From Candidatus Desulfofervidus auxilii (GTDB lineage Bacteria > Desulfobacterota > Desulfofervidia > Desulfofervidales > Desulfofervidaceae): 64,000 nucleotides of DNA. The stretch spans positions 203,173-267,172 of the forward strand of contig NZ_CP013015.1 in NCBI RefSeq assembly GCF_001577525.1, written 5' to 3'. Each line of letters starts with the position of its first letter. The first letter of the stretch is position 1. Below, piece after piece: positions 1 to 7,949 of the stretch. The notes below the pieces were generated by a model. It ran no database searches. It worked only from the letters and a program-made list of their open reading frames with translations, and was not told the DNA's origin. Made by a program: the position numbers and the translations under genes.

Positions 1-51
1 AATTGATTAGACATAAATATTTAGCCGCAGATTTAAATAAATAAAACTAAT

Positions 52-591
52 TTAATCAGAACCAAAACTACATTCCTTACAACTTACTGGACATTTTAAT
101 AAGTCAAATGCTGACAGAATCCTTTTTTGCTTTATCTTCTTCTCTTCGGGCAAAGGCACAAAAGAGATTAAAGTTAACAATTGAAGTAATTCTTTTTTAG
201 TGGGAATTTTATTCAAATCTTTTCCTAATGATTTCCCTGTTACAGTATCTAACACCTCAGTAGCAAATCCATCGGTGATCACAGTAAAAGGAATTTGATA
301 TGAGTCTAAAAGCCGGGCACAAGCCAAGGTTAGCTTTTCTCTGGTAACTAAGGCTGTGGGGTAACACTTGATTAAAATTATCCTTTTTCCTGCCAAGCGA
401 ACGATATAGTCAATAGGAACAGTAATCTTTGCATTATCAACTGTGGTCTCAAATATTACATGTGTTTCAATATCTGACTTTTCATATCCTTTTTCTTCTA
501 CTAAAAATCGGGCCACTCTTTGCCTCAACCTTTCCATATCCGTATCAGGTTTTTTTTCTCCAGTAAGAAAGTCTATTAAAGTTTGTTCCAC
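52..591 (-). CDS. HsdR N-terminal-like (HSDR_N_2 type) protein
   Basis: A 179-residue protein that resembles the stand-alone form of the type I restriction enzyme R-subunit N-terminal domain (HSDR_N_2 type, PD-(D/E)xK fold). The pattern seen is an N-terminal helical part, then VPIDYIVRLAGKRIILIKCY at about residues 58-77, where a nuclease core would place its acidic and lysine residues, then an FTVITDGF strand. Which residues would be catalytic is uncertain. The C-terminus carries a small cysteine group (CPVSCKEC, about residues 167-174) that could bind a metal. It lies 12 nt downstream of the patatin gene on the same strand and may be cotranscribed. Proteins of this type are common singletons in Desulfobacterota and are usually not part of a complete restriction system; none is visible here. 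Confidence 0.6.
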   Translation of the reverse strand: MEQTLIDFLTGEKKPDTDMERLRQRVARFLVEEKGYEKSDIETHVIFETTVDNAKITVPIDYIVRLAGKRIILIKCYPTALVTREKLTLACARLLDSYQIPFTVITDGFATEVLDTVTGKSLGKDLNKIPTKKELLQLLTLISFVPLPEEKKIKQKRILSAFDLLKCPVSCKECSFGSD

Positions 592-602
592 TTTTGAACC
601 TC

Positions 603-1538
603 CTAAATTCGGGCAAAGGTCTTTATCTCTTCTATTTTTCGCATGGCTGCTTTATAGCCTTCTGCAATGGCTTCATGTGCTCGATGAAACTCTAAAAAAC
701 CAATATTTCCTACCTCAGGTTCAATAAGCACTTGGGGCTTATCTAAACGCAATCTATCTTTGGTAATTTGCTTTTCCATAATATAAATTGAAGATAAAAT
801 AATCTCAAAGATATTAGGCAGAGGTTCTTTAGATGTCCAGTTTTTTAAATACGGTAGGTCTAAATCTTTTATTTTCTCCTTTAAATTTTTCAAATTAAAA
901 CGCCCCGTTTCGGGTATTTGTGCCTTTCTTACTTTCTGCATAGTAGGAATTACTAAATGAGCATTGACATCAACAGCTATAACTACTTCTGCCCCCATAT
1001 TTTTCACCACATTGACAGGCACCGGATTAACTACACCTCCATCTACCAAAATCTCCTTATTAATCTTTACCGGAGTAAAAATTCCTGGTATAGAAATGCT
1101 TGCCCTGACAGCATCAATAATATCATCTTTATCCAAAATTACCTCTCCACCGGTGACAATATCTGTAGCCACTGCGGCAAAGGGTATAGATACTTCTTCT
1201 ATTTTAAACTGAGAAATATTTTTTTTCAGTAATTCCGTCACCTTTTTGCCATCAATCAAACCTGATTTAGGAAAAACAATATCAAAAAAGGCAATTATAT
1301 CTTTCCAATCTAAATGTAAGGCCAGTTTTTTTAAATTATCTATTTGACCAGCCACAAAGAACGCACCTACCAATGCACCCATGCTTGTTCCAGCTACATA
1401 ATCTATGGGAATTTCTGCCTCTTGAAAGGCATTAATTACACCAATATGTGCCCAGCCGCGGGCAGCACCCCCACCTAAGGCTAAACCTATCTTTTTTCTA
1501 CGTCTTTTAAAAATACCCATTTTTTTAATATTATACAT
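603..1538 (-). CDS. patatin-like phospholipase (RssA family)
   Basis: Predicted cytoplasmic serine acyl hydrolase of the patatin/RssA family that would cleave acyl groups from lipids. The oxyanion-hole motif GGGAARG lies at about residues 22-28, the nucleophile elbow GTSMG (Ser of G-x-S-x-G) at about 50-54, and the Asp of the catalytic dyad in the VDGGVVNPVPV segment at about 165-175. All three are intact. At 311 residues it has the usual length for a single-domain bacterial patatin. The N-terminus before residue 17 is basic (FKRRRKK) and there is no signal peptide. Met7 is an alternative start and neither start has a clear Shine-Dalgarno. The HsdR_N-like gene follows closely on the same strand. 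The physiological substrate cannot be told from sequence. Confidence 0.85.
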   Translation of the reverse strand: MYNIKKMGIFKRRRKKIGLALGGGAARGWAHIGVINAFQEAEIPIDYVAGTSMGALVGAFFVAGQIDNLKKLALHLDWKDIIAFFDIVFPKSGLIDGKKVTELLKKNISQFKIEEVSIPFAAVATDIVTGGEVILDKDDIIDAVRASISIPGIFTPVKINKEILVDGGVVNPVPVNVVKNMGAEVVIAVDVNAHLVIPTMQKVRKAQIPETGRFNLKNLKEKIKDLDLPYLKNWTSKEPLPNIFEIILSSIYIMEKQITKDRLRLDKPQVLIEPEVGNIGFLEFHRAHEAIAEGYKAAMRKIEEIKTFARI

Positions 1539-1575
1539 TTTTCTTTGCTAAAACAAGCTATTTTATAAATCCCTC

Positions 1576-1604
1576 TTGATTTTTTTCTTCAAGCTTGTTA
1601 AAAA
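1576..1604 (+). promoter_or_regulatory. possible promoter of the tRNA-Asn locus
   Basis: TTGATT (1576-1581), 17 nt, TAAAAA (1599-1604). It sits about 12 nt ahead of the duplicated tRNA 5' half, the natural place for the original tRNA promoter. If this is the only promoter, the intact tRNA at 1909 must be made by reading through the GIY-YIG gene. Confidence 0.35.
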
Positions 1605-1615
1605 TGAAAAGATGC

Positions 1616-1671
1616 TCCCCGGTAGCTCAATTGGCAGAGCGCCTGCCTGCCGCAGGCAGGGGTGGCTGTTA
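1616..1671 (+). pseudogene. duplicated 5' half of tRNA-Asn, interrupted by a 19-bp palindrome
   Basis: Bases 1616-1641 and 1661-1671 together reproduce the first 37 nt of the intact tRNA-Asn at 1909-1945 (acceptor strand, D arm, anticodon arm up to the second anticodon base and one more), without mismatch. A 19-bp palindrome (1642-1660) splits the copy. The match stops inside the anticodon loop, where the GIY-YIG gene begins. This partial copy cannot fold into a tRNA. Confidence 0.9.
1642..1660. repeat. 19-bp perfect palindrome CCTGCCTGC-C-GCAGGCAGG
   Basis: Nine-base perfect inverted arms around a single C. Comparison with the intact tRNA-Asn shows this is a clean 19-nt insertion with nothing else changed. 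Related CCTGCCTG/CAGGCAGG elements occur at 11434-11455, 27449-27468 and 47123-47183. Confidence 0.85.
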
Positions 1672-1946
1672 TGGAAAGTTGGTATGTATATGTACTAAAG
1701 AGTTTAAAAGACGGTAAATTATACACAGGTATAAGTAGGAATCCAGGAAAGAGATTAGGTGAACATAACAGAGGTAAGACAAAATCTACTAAATATAGAA
1801 GACCCTTTGTTTTGATATATACAGAGGAGTGTGTGTCTTTAAAGCAGGCACGAGATAAAGAAAAGTTTTATAAATCAGGAGGCGGTAGAGAAAAATTGAA
1901 ATCAATACTCCCCGGTAGCTCAATTGGCAGAGCGGGTGGCTGTTAA
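1671..1946 (+). CDS. small GIY-YIG nuclease inserted in the tRNA-Asn gene
   Basis: Small GIY-YIG domain protein. It shows the family core in order: WYVYVLKS (GIY-like strand), LYTGIS (YIG-like strand), the basic helix RNPGKRLGEHN with the catalytic Arg, and ARDKEKFYKSG holding the catalytic Glu region. I prefer the ATG at 1671; an in-frame GTG at 1662 lies within the duplicated tRNA half. AGGGG just upstream, made of the palindrome end and tRNA sequence, can act as a Shine-Dalgarno. The reading frame runs on into the intact tRNA, giving the tail PGSSIGRAGGC, and its TAA stop is in the tRNA anticodon loop. Such proteins are single-domain nucleases without the usual DNA-binding half of homing endonucleases. 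The tRNA context suggests a selfish element, which is inference. Confidence 0.85.
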   Translation: MESWYVYVLKSLKDGKLYTGISRNPGKRLGEHNRGKTKSTKYRRPFVLIYTEECVSLKQARDKEKFYKSGGGREKLKSILPGSSIGRAGGC

Positions 1947-1984
1947 CCACTAGGTTGCTGGTTCGAGTCCGGCCCGGGGAGCCA
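1909..1984 (+). tRNA. tRNA-Asn (GUU), CCA encoded
   Basis: A 76-nt cloverleaf. Acceptor TCCCCGG pairs with CCGGGGA, the discriminator is G and CCA is encoded. The D arm is GCTC/GAGC, the anticodon stem GGTGG/CCACT holds the loop CTGTTAA with anticodon GTT, and the T stem GCTGG/CCGGC encloses TTCGAGT. The first 37 nt are duplicated upstream at 1616-1671 around a GIY-YIG gene. Confidence 0.95.
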
Positions 1985-2039
1985 TCTTAATGGCTGTTTC
2001 AAACTCATTTAAAGTATCCTTCCGACTTATCCGCACAAG

Positions 2040-2075
2040 GGAGAAAGCAGGAAAAATAAAAATCTCTCTTTCTCC
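2040..2075 (+). terminator. possible hairpin terminator after tRNA-Asn
   Basis: Inverted arms GGAGAAAG (2040-2047) and CTTTCTCC (2068-2075) around a 20-nt AT-rich loop, 56 nt after the tRNA. No clean T-run follows, so termination here is only a possibility. Confidence 0.3.
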
Positions 2076-2128
2076 TATTCTGGAATGAGAATAACACCCC
2101 ACTCCCGAAAAAGAAAGTTTTAAAATGT

Positions 2129-2156
2129 TTGACTTTTTGTTTTTCTTTGCTATATT
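2129..2156 (+). promoter_or_regulatory. promoter of the six-gene island operon
   Basis: TTGACT (2129-2134), 16 nt, TATATT (2151-2156). The stretch is visibly similar to the promoter of the excisionase-like gene on the other side of the island (10052-10080, minus strand), sharing TTGACTTTTTG and TTTGCT. The island operon therefore seems to be driven by a captured or duplicated copy of that gene's promoter. Confidence 0.6.
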
Positions 2157-2215
2157 TTAATCTGTAATGTCAAATTGTAATAAACTCTGGCAGACATAAA
2201 GGAGTTTAAATTGTT

Positions 2216-2284
2216 ATGGAAGTTTCCTCAGAAATAATGACCCTTGAGGAGACTGCAAAATATTTAAAGAATGTCAATAATTAA
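2216..2284 (+). pseudogene. truncated 5' end of an excisionase-like HTH gene (22-codon leader ORF)
   Basis: ATG at 2216 follows a GGAG Shine-Dalgarno (2201-2204) and opens a 22-codon frame. Its middle, IMTLEETAKYL, is identical to the start of the intact HTH protein at 9806-10015. Bases 2231-2267 repeat 9943-9979 perfectly in inverted orientation (37 of 37), after which the similarity ends. The frame overlaps the start of the first ATPase gene (2271), so it could act as a translated leader that couples translation. Confidence 0.75.
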
Positions 2285-3467
2285 AAACATAAACAAAATG
2301 GACAATATAAAAATAAAATATCCACATTTTCATTTGTCTGATTGGCCTTTTAGAGTTGTACCTGATGAAAGTTTTTACTCTTTTATGGCTGATAGAACTC
2401 AACTAGTTGGTGATATTAATACTTTATTGCGCAATCTTTCAAGACAACCTGCCTCGAGTATTCATTTAATGTGGGCATGGTTTGGAGCAGGCAAAACACA
2501 TACATTGAGACATATTGAATATTTATGTAAAACCAAAGTTTCTAATATAATTCCTATTTATATCGAGTTTCCTAAATCTACTAAGAATTTTTTAGATATA
2601 TATAGAGCATTTATAAATGGAATTGATATAGAAACATTAAAAAACGCTTATCTTGAAATATTTACAAGTCCAGAAAAAGATAAAATTCAAAAGAAATTAC
2701 ATTTTGATTTCCCAGATTTGTCTAATGCTTTAATGCTTCTGTATCAAGGAAATTTAGAACAACAAGAAATTGCCATTCGTTGGTTACGGACAGAGTATCG
2801 AGAGAAGAAAATACTTAGAAATATAAATGTTGTGAAACCAATTCAATCAGCGGAAGATGCTATTAAAGTAATTTCATGGTTAATTCGTCTTTTAAGCTCA
2901 GGAGAGGTTATTTCGGGCGAGGTTAAAAGAATATTATGGATGATAGATGAATACCAAAGAATAGAAAAATTAAGAAAATCTGTTATAGAAGAAATCAATG
3001 GTTGTTTACATTCAATATTTAACCAATGTCCCAATGGACTTTCAATTATAATTTCTTTCTCTGGATATCCAGAAGAAAAAAGATACCCAACTTGGTTATC
3101 TCCAGAAATTAAAGATCGTATTGGAATTGAAAAACCATTATTACTTCCACCATTATCAAAGAAAGAAGCTTTTAAATTTATAGAAGATATTTTATTACAT
3201 TTTAGAGCTTATCCATCACACATTAATATTCATGACAGATATTTCCCATTTACCAAAGAATCTATTGAGAAGGTAATAGATATAATAATAGATAAAGCAA
3301 AAAAGAGTAAACGAAAAGATGAGGAACCGAAACCTCGAACAATTATGCAATTTTTTAATTTGATTTTACAAGAAGCTGATCCACTGATTGAAAAAGGCAA
3401 GATGGAAGCAATATCTTCTGATTTTGTATCTAAGATTTTAACAAACATAAATTTACCAGAGGAATAG
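2271..3467 (+). CDS. P-loop ATPase 1 of the island (AAA/STAND-like)
   Basis: First gene of the island operon, 398 residues. The Walker A motif FGAGKTHTLRH is at about residues 71-81, and the Walker B strand RILWMIDEYQRI at about 219-230. The KTHT ending is shared with the second ATPase of the operon (4248-5399), so the two are probably paralogues. The motif set suggests an ORC/STAND-like or BREX BrxD-like P-loop ATPase, but I do not recognise the family. There is no nuclease or helicase motif. Met10 (2298) is an alternative start and neither has a good Shine-Dalgarno; coupling to the 22-codon leader ORF may supply initiation. The next gene starts 4 nt after the stop. A role in sensing or remodelling DNA within the island's complex is inferred, not shown. 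Confidence 0.7.
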   Translation: MSIIKNINKMDNIKIKYPHFHLSDWPFRVVPDESFYSFMADRTQLVGDINTLLRNLSRQPASSIHLMWAWFGAGKTHTLRHIEYLCKTKVSNIIPIYIEFPKSTKNFLDIYRAFINGIDIETLKNAYLEIFTSPEKDKIQKKLHFDFPDLSNALMLLYQGNLEQQEIAIRWLRTEYREKKILRNINVVKPIQSAEDAIKVISWLIRLLSSGEVISGEVKRILWMIDEYQRIEKLRKSVIEEINGCLHSIFNQCPNGLSIIISFSGYPEEKRYPTWLSPEIKDRIGIEKPLLLPPLSKKEAFKFIEDILLHFRAYPSHINIHDRYFPFTKESIEKVIDIIIDKAKKSKRKDEEPKPRTIMQFFNLILQEADPLIEKGKMEAISSDFVSKILTNINLPEE

Positions 3468-3471
3468 GACA

Positions 3472-4245
3472 ATGCCTTTAATAAGTGAGATTGTCGGGCA
3501 AGAAGGAGTATATTCTTTATTAACTTCACTATATAAAGAAAAAGATACTTTTACTACAAGTGAATTAAATGAATTATTAAAAGAAACCGGTATCTCTGAT
3601 AATTTATTTTCAGAATTAGTAAGATTTGGACTTTTTATAGAGACTAAAGATGGATTTTATATTTCTTCTTTAGGTCAAAAAATTACTTTGCTTTTAAAAG
3701 CTATTAACGAAGATGAGGAAATTTTTCAAGTGTTTCAAGAACTTACATATTTTTATCCAAATCTCAGACCTTATGAGATTATAACTGAAAGCATTACTAA
3801 TTATTTTATTGATAATCTTTATAATAGACCTGATTTTATAAGAGTGTATATTTGTTCTCCTTGGATTCGGTTAGATAGGGGTCATATAGAAAAAATTGAG
3901 TCGGCCATTTACAAAGCTTCAAAACAGTATAAGAATATTCAAGTTTTTGTAATCACTTTACCAATAGAAAGATATCGTAGTAGAAAAGCGATTGATACTC
4001 TTAGAAACTTAAAACAGCTTGGTGCTGATATTGTAGTAAATGATAAACTTCATGCAAAGCTATATATAAGTGAGCCTGGTCCTTTAGGTGGTGAGTATTA
4101 TGCTATCTTTGGATCTGAAAATCTTACTGGTCGAGGAAATATAGAATTAGCTATAAAGATAAAAAATGACAATGAAATCTTAAGGAAATTAAATTCTTAT
4201 TTTTATGAGATTCGTCAAGAATCTTATATTTTAAAGGAGGTGTAA
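3472..4245 (+). CDS. PLD-superfamily nuclease-like protein with N-terminal winged helix
   Basis: A 257-residue protein with one phospholipase-D signature near the C-terminus: HAKLYISE (H-x-K-x4-E) at about residues 195-202, followed by GSENLTGRGN (G-S-x-N) at about 213-222. One HKD half-site per chain is normal for PLD nucleases that dimerise, such as Nuc, BfiI and DISARM DrmC. The N-terminal 75 residues look like a winged-helix module (FTTSELNELLKETG, then FIETKDGFYISSLG). The acidic residue of the HKD is Glu rather than Asp, so activity is likely but not certain. It sits between two ATPase genes with 2-4 nt gaps and is the only recognisable nuclease candidate of the island. Confidence 0.75.
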   Translation: MPLISEIVGQEGVYSLLTSLYKEKDTFTTSELNELLKETGISDNLFSELVRFGLFIETKDGFYISSLGQKITLLLKAINEDEEIFQVFQELTYFYPNLRPYEIITESITNYFIDNLYNRPDFIRVYICSPWIRLDRGHIEKIESAIYKASKQYKNIQVFVITLPIERYRSRKAIDTLRNLKQLGADIVVNDKLHAKLYISEPGPLGGEYYAIFGSENLTGRGNIELAIKIKNDNEILRKLNSYFYEIRQESYILKEV

Positions 4246-4247
4246 AA

Positions 4248-5399
4248 ATGGCTAATGGAGTTGCTGAGTGGTTTGGTTTGAAACGCTCAAATTTCATTTT
4301 AGATCCTAAGAATGATGCTGAATTTTATGCTCCAAGGACAGGTGTGGACATACCAAAATTAATTGAAGGACTTCAAGTGAATTTAGTTACAGAACGACCA
4401 CCAAAACGATTTTTTTGGGGAGTTTACGGGGGAGGAAAAACGCACACATTATTTCACATTAGTAAAAAATTAGAAAGTTTACTAGAAATTTATCCAGTTT
4501 ATGTAGAGTGCCCGAGTGTTCCTAAAAAATCTACTTTTTTACATCTCTACCATGATGGAATTATGATGAGCATGGGTCAAGATTTTGTAGTAGGTCTATT
4601 TAAAGATTTAATTAAAAGTATTGGTGTCGTTAGCTTTGATGAATTACTAAACAAGTTAAAAGAAATTTTAGAAGATGAAGAACTTTCTCGGGCAGTTGCA
4701 AGTCTTTTAGGGGCTCGCCCTGATAAAGAACTCACCTTTTGGAGATATGTCTCAGGTGTAAGTGTTCCTTCAAGAGATTTAGCTGAATTAAATCAAACAC
4801 AGTCTCTTGCTGACAGCATCCCTTCTCGACTAGCAAATATTATAATAATTATTGGTCGAGTTATAAAAAAAGTGATGAACAAAACGTTAGTTTTAGTAAT
4901 AGATGAATTAGATAGACTTAAATCTATCGCAGATGAATATGGGATATCGACGTATGAAGAAGCTTTTAGGAAGCTGGTAGATGAAAACCAAAGAAATGTT
5001 GCTATAATAATGGGTTGTTCAGGCGTTAACATGCGAGAATTGCCCGAACCTTTTGCTGGAGGGGAACAAAGCCCTGTTCTTAATAGACTGGGGATACACA
5101 ATCTTATAGAGATCTCTGAAATTTCAGCAAATGACGTCGATAACTTCATCAAAGCAATTTTGAACTATATAGTAGATAAAGAACAGGCTCGGGAGAAAAT
5201 TAATAAATTAAAAGGAAATATAAATGAGACCCTAACAATAGACTTATTTCCTTTTACAAACGAAGCTATTGAAGCTTTGAAAGGAACTTTAAGAGGCATT
5301 ATGACCCCTAGAGAGATAACTCAGAGAATGTCTGATGCTGCGGGAAAAGCATTTCTAATGAAAAAACCTTTCATAACAAGAGAAATTATAGGAGGTTAA
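4248..5399 (+). CDS. P-loop ATPase 2 of the island
   Basis: A 383-residue paralogue of the first ATPase. Walker A is VYGGGKTHTLFH at about residues 59-70, Walker B is LVLVIDELDRL at about 215-225, and NVAIIMGCSG at about 250 resembles a sensor-1 strand. The C-terminal third (FTNEAIEALKGTLRGIMTPR) resembles the helical lid of ORC/Cdc6-like AAA proteins. A strong AAGGAGG lies 7 nt ahead of the ATG, inside the end of the PLD gene. It probably works with ATPase 1, because two related ATPases in one operon often form a hetero-assembly (inference). The exact family was not recognised. Confidence 0.7.
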   Translation: MANGVAEWFGLKRSNFILDPKNDAEFYAPRTGVDIPKLIEGLQVNLVTERPPKRFFWGVYGGGKTHTLFHISKKLESLLEIYPVYVECPSVPKKSTFLHLYHDGIMMSMGQDFVVGLFKDLIKSIGVVSFDELLNKLKEILEDEELSRAVASLLGARPDKELTFWRYVSGVSVPSRDLAELNQTQSLADSIPSRLANIIIIIGRVIKKVMNKTLVLVIDELDRLKSIADEYGISTYEEAFRKLVDENQRNVAIIMGCSGVNMRELPEPFAGGEQSPVLNRLGIHNLIEISEISANDVDNFIKAILNYIVDKEQAREKINKLKGNINETLTIDLFPFTNEAIEALKGTLRGIMTPREITQRMSDAAGKAFLMKKPFITREIIGG

Positions 5400-5406
5400 G
5401 TAAAAA

Positions 5407-6882
5407 ATGGTAAAGCCCATTCCAAAATTGATTTTTAGAATTGAACCAGCATATTCTTTTCAACAAGAACTCAAAGCCCCACTTTTTAGAGAAAACAATA
5501 TATTAGTCGGAATGATAGGCTGTGGATTGGAATTAGAGGCTATCTTTTTAGGGAAGATTGCTGAATATGGAAAAAATTTAAATATATGGCTAGATTGCGA
5601 AGGCGCACATGCTATTTATGTAATTGGTAAAAGAAGATCTGGAAAAACTTATACTTTAGGGGTAATTGCTGAAGGGTTAGTGTCAAATAAATGGTTAAAA
5701 CAGGGGGATCAAAAACAGGCAATTCTTGTTCTTGATACAATGAATGTTTTTATTACTTCATCATATAGTGTTAAAGAAATTTGTAAAGAAAGAAGCAAAG
5801 AATTTGAAGAATTTAAAAAGTGGAGTTTAGAGCAAGAAAAACTTAATATAGTATTTTTTTATCCTAAAGGCAGTCCTTCTTCTCCAGAAGGAGTTTCACA
5901 AGAAATAGCTATAAGACCAGCGGATTTAGATGATAAAGACTGGGCTGCTCTTTTTAATGTAGATATATATAAAGATCCTATCGGGCAACTTATCTCTGAG
6001 CTATATGAAAAAGTAGCTTTAGAGGGTTATAAGGATTTAAATGGAAAATATATACAAGCTAATCAGAACTATTCCTTAATTGATTTATTAAACTGTTTAG
6101 ATAATTGTCCAGAAATTCAAAGAAGTTATCAATCTGATACAATTCGAGCAGTTAAGTCTAGATTTAAAGCAATTAAAAGATTACCTATTTTTTCTGAGGA
6201 AGGAATCGATATCAAAAAAATTTTTTCTTGTGGACAACTTTCCATTTTACTTCTTAGAGATATTGATCAGAATTTAAGAGCCCTTTTAGTCGGAATATTA
6301 ATTAAAAAAATAATGGAATTACGGAGTATTTCTGACAGGTTTGAAAGATTATGTAGAGTGCATAGAGAACGTTTTGAGCATTTTAAAGAAATAGGGGATG
6401 AAAAAAAAGCAAATGAAGCTTATCAAAAATATAGTGAATATAAACAAAAAGCTCAAGAAGGTTTACCACGAGGATGGATTATTATTGATGAAGCTCATAA
6501 CTATATGCCATCTAGAGGAATAACTCCATCAGCAGAACCTCTCAGAAAATATGTAAATGAGGGAAGAAATTTAGGTTTATCTATAGTAGTAGCCACTCAA
6601 AATCCATCTGCTTTAGACCCTTCTATTCGTCGAAACGCAGACATTTTAATTGTACATTCAATCAGTATGAGAGATGATATTTTTACTGCTGAAGGTATGG
6701 TGAATACATTTATTCCAGACCTTTTTGAGTTTGGAAGAGTAAAAATTTCAACAAGAGTTTTTGAACAACTGGTTAGAAGTTTACCAATAGGATATGCTGT
6801 TATCTCAAACGATATGATAAATAGGGTGTTAGTGGCAAAAATAAGGCCAAGAATAACAATCCACGGAGGAATAGAATATTGA
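5407..6882 (+). CDS. HerA-type (FtsK/HerA superfamily) DNA-translocating ATPase
   Basis: A 491-residue HerA-like ATPase (COG0433 type). Walker A GKRRSGKTYTLG lies at about residues 74-85, Walker B WIIIDEAHNYMP at about 357-368, and a sensor region LGLSIVVATQNPSALDPSI with a following RR pair, a likely arginine finger, at about 390-410. HerA ATPases form hexameric rings that pump double-stranded DNA. In bacteria they pair with nucleases or NADases such as NurA, Sir2 or DUF4297 in phage defence. Here the linked nuclease candidate is the PLD protein two genes upstream. A good GGAGG precedes the start, and the stop overlaps the next gene by 4 nt. Confidence 0.85.
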   Translation: MVKPIPKLIFRIEPAYSFQQELKAPLFRENNILVGMIGCGLELEAIFLGKIAEYGKNLNIWLDCEGAHAIYVIGKRRSGKTYTLGVIAEGLVSNKWLKQGDQKQAILVLDTMNVFITSSYSVKEICKERSKEFEEFKKWSLEQEKLNIVFFYPKGSPSSPEGVSQEIAIRPADLDDKDWAALFNVDIYKDPIGQLISELYEKVALEGYKDLNGKYIQANQNYSLIDLLNCLDNCPEIQRSYQSDTIRAVKSRFKAIKRLPIFSEEGIDIKKIFSCGQLSILLLRDIDQNLRALLVGILIKKIMELRSISDRFERLCRVHRERFEHFKEIGDEKKANEAYQKYSEYKQKAQEGLPRGWIIIDEAHNYMPSRGITPSAEPLRKYVNEGRNLGLSIVVATQNPSALDPSIRRNADILIVHSISMRDDIFTAEGMVNTFIPDLFEFGRVKISTRVFEQLVRSLPIGYAVISNDMINRVLVAKIRPRITIHGGIEY

Positions 6883-7949
6883 TACAGCCACGTTTTATTA
6901 TGAAGACACACACAGGAGCTTTGAGGCCCGGAAATTATTCTATACTTATCGCTAAATGTACCTCTCCAGATAAGAGTTATTATCCTGAGCAAGTTGAGGG
7001 AAAATTAGCAAAGTTTATAGGTAGTAGATCAATTGCCAAGTATGTAGTTTTAATAGCTACAACAAAAAACCGAGGCTTTGGTTTTTTATTAGATAATATG
7101 ACTTGGAGTTGGAAGGGGCATGTGATAAATGCTGTCCTTAAATATTTGGGTAAATTCTCAGAAGATAAAAATGTTTATTTCAATCTATCTCAATTAGAAA
7201 AAATAGCTTATCTTAAATATTTCTTAGAAACAGAAGGAGCTTTAATTTTGAAATTCTCTGAAAAATTTGCTGATAAAAAAGAAATAACCTATTCTCATTT
7301 AAAAAATGAAATTCAAAATATATTTGAAGAAATTTATGAAGGCTATATAGATATAGCCCCTGATTTTAGAATAAGAATGAAGATCAAAGAAATGTTTAAA
7401 GAAATGCAAAGAAGAATGAAAAACAAAAAACATGTTTATGACAAAAGTACATTACCTCACAAGATTAAGCCTCATCTTCAAGCTTTATGTGATTTAGGAC
7501 TGTTAGAGGTGAAAAATGAAAATACGGAAGAGATATATAAGGTGGTCATTCATAATAAAATAAATCCTTTGGAGAGCTTATATAAAGAATTAAAAAACTT
7601 CAAACAGCTTGAGGAATCCATTGAGAATAATAACTTTTTCCCTATAATAGGGAAAATTTTGGGGTTAAATCCAACTAAATATTCCATAAAACAGCATGAA
7701 GAATTGCTTAAGGAGACTTTTCTTTTGGGATATAGATCAATGAAGAACGTTGTTGGGTTAGCCGATATTAGTGCTCTTGTTGATTGGTGTTGCATAAAGC
7801 TACTTTCTGAAAAGAATATTCTAATTTATCCTCAAGATGTTCAAGAATTTTTAGATAAAATAAGAAAGTATAATCCTTCTAGCATCCGATATCATGTGAA
7901 TGGAAAAGGAAGGATATCTTATATAATTTGGGATGAAACTTTTAATTAA
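6879..7949 (+). CDS. uncharacterised island protein, 356 aa
   Basis: Not recognised. The start overlaps the HerA stop by 4 nt and the end overlaps the next gene by 17 nt, so it is translationally coupled on both sides. The N-terminal 75 residues look like an alpha/beta module with buried strands (NYSILIAKC, YVVLIATTKNRGFGFLL). A long charged helical middle follows (about 100-200, rich in E, K and R with EMFKEMQRRMKNKK). The C-terminal half reads like winged-helix or helical-bundle DNA-binding segments (LPHKIKPHLQALCDLGLLEV; YNPSSIRYHVNGKGRISYII). There is no catalytic motif, signal peptide or membrane segment. It may be the specificity or adaptor subunit of the HerA complex, which is a guess from position. 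Confidence 0.6.
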   Translation: MIQPRFIMKTHTGALRPGNYSILIAKCTSPDKSYYPEQVEGKLAKFIGSRSIAKYVVLIATTKNRGFGFLLDNMTWSWKGHVINAVLKYLGKFSEDKNVYFNLSQLEKIAYLKYFLETEGALILKFSEKFADKKEITYSHLKNEIQNIFEEIYEGYIDIAPDFRIRMKIKEMFKEMQRRMKNKKHVYDKSTLPHKIKPHLQALCDLGLLEVKNENTEEIYKVVIHNKINPLESLYKELKNFKQLEESIENNNFFPIIGKILGLNPTKYSIKQHEELLKETFLLGYRSMKNVVGLADISALVDWCCIKLLSEKNILIYPQDVQEFLDKIRKYNPSSIRYHVNGKGRISYIIWDETFN

